Assembly: GCA_016177355.1 (NCBI GenBank)
Contig: JACOVL010000025.1
Span: 1-5,715 of the forward strand
Length of the DNA: 5,715 nucleotides
Direction of reading: 5' to 3'
Origin: Betaproteobacteria bacterium
GTDB taxonomy: Bacteria; Pseudomonadota; Gammaproteobacteria; Burkholderiales; SG8-41
Shown: in pieces, positions 5,336-5,715 of the stretch
Layout of the letters: each line of letters starts with the position of its first letter
Position numbering within the stretch: position 1 is the stretch's first letter
Notes under the pieces: generated by a model
Database searches by the model: none
Told to the model about the DNA's origin: nothing
The model's input: only the letters and a program-made list of their open reading frames with translations
Program-made: the position numbers and the translations under genes

Positions 5336-5715
5336 CAGTAATCAGCTCCCCAATCCACACGCACCACGCCGGCGGCCAGGTCCACGTCCCGGATCACCTC
5401 CGCGATGAACGGGATCAGCCGCTCGCGCCCGCCTTGCACCACCAGCACGTCGTTCGCGCCGGTCTGCAGGATCCGGGTCACCCGGCCCAGATCCTGCGCT
5501 TCCGCATTCACCACGTTCAAGCCGACCAGGTCGGCCCAGTAGTACTCGTTCTCCCGCGTCCGGGGCAACGCCGCGCGCGGTACCGCCACTTCTCTTCCCC
5601 GCAATGCGGCCGCGGACTCCCGGTCGCCGCAGCCTTCCAGTCTCGCGATCACCGCGCGGCCCTGCACTTTCGCTTCAGCGACCGCGCGCAACCGCCAGTC
5701 GCCGTCGCCGCCGAC
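5335..5715 (-). CDS. rimM: 16S rRNA processing/ribosome maturation factor RimM, C-terminal part
   Basis: RimM binds ribosomal protein S19 and assists maturation of the 30S head domain. The last 126 residues are in the window; the N-terminus lies beyond position 5715. The end of the N-terminal RimM barrel is visible as ARLEGCGDRESAAALRGREV followed by the ALPR hinge. The C-terminal PRC-barrel follows with NEYYWADLVGLNV, LGRVTRILQTGANDVLVV, ERLIPFIAEVI and the terminal VRVDWGADY, all family hallmarks. The stop overlaps the trmD start by one base (TGATG), which points to translational coupling. The frame is open to the window edge and nothing looks broken. Confidence 0.97.
   Translation of the reverse strand, partial: VGGDGDWRLRAVAEAKVQGRAVIARLEGCGDRESAAALRGREVAVPRAALPRTRENEYYWADLVGLNVVNAEAQDLGRVTRILQTGANDVLVVQGGRERLIPFIAEVIRDVDLAAGVVRVDWGADY

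Noticed and set aside
4586..5341. Plus-strand open frame with His/Arg-rich runs
   Set aside because: It mirrors trmD almost end to end and is a strand shadow of that conserved gene.
1..5715. Mobile element, CRISPR array, tRNA or other RNA gene
   Set aside because: Apart from the 16-bp tandem unit I see no inverted terminal repeats, regularly spaced repeats, transposase or integrase motifs, or tRNA-like folds. The window is filled by seven well-packed genes plus rimM and the partial cytochrome b gene at its ends, with no gap above 26 bases.

Overview
This window comes from a high-GC Gram-negative chromosome, most likely a betaproteobacterium. I base that on the order rimM-trmD-rplS, on protein sequences of proteobacterial type, and on a base composition that looks like roughly two-thirds G+C by eye. 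No species can be named from it. Every gene I can support lies on the minus strand, so transcription runs from high to low coordinates. The window is almost entirely coding: the largest gap is 26 bases, and there is no RNA gene, insertion sequence, CRISPR array or phage element.

Read in the direction of transcription, the first part (5715 to 4191) is a conserved translation operon. It holds the 3' part of rimM (16S rRNA processing), then trmD (tRNA m1G37 methyltransferase), then rplS (ribosomal protein L19). Spacing is one base of overlap and then 2 bases. rpsP would be expected just beyond the window edge. Five bases after rplS comes a 559-residue alanine-rich TPR-like protein (4185 to 2506) with a clear signal peptide. 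It is probably exported and its role is unknown.

The second part (2479 to 1) is a metabolic cluster of four tightly packed genes. A 93-residue SAF-domain subunit and a 390-residue UxaA-family catalytic subunit together look like a two-subunit (2R)-sulfolactate sulfo-lyase (SuyAB-like) or a close relative acting on another hydroxy acid. They are followed, with a 4-base overlap, by a succinate dehydrogenase/fumarate reductase-type iron-sulfur protein. Next comes the start of a cytochrome b membrane anchor, cut by the window edge. A flavoprotein subunit is expected beyond position 1. The arrangement suggests a lyase working with a membrane-bound, quinone-linked dicarboxylate-type oxidoreductase. 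That pairing is the most interesting feature here, and the substrate cannot be read from the sequence.

A second point of interest is a perfect 16-bp tandem duplication (275-306) at the junction of the iron-sulfur and cytochrome b genes. It supplies the stop codon of one gene and the ribosome binding site and start codon of the other. Losing one copy would fuse the two genes in frame.
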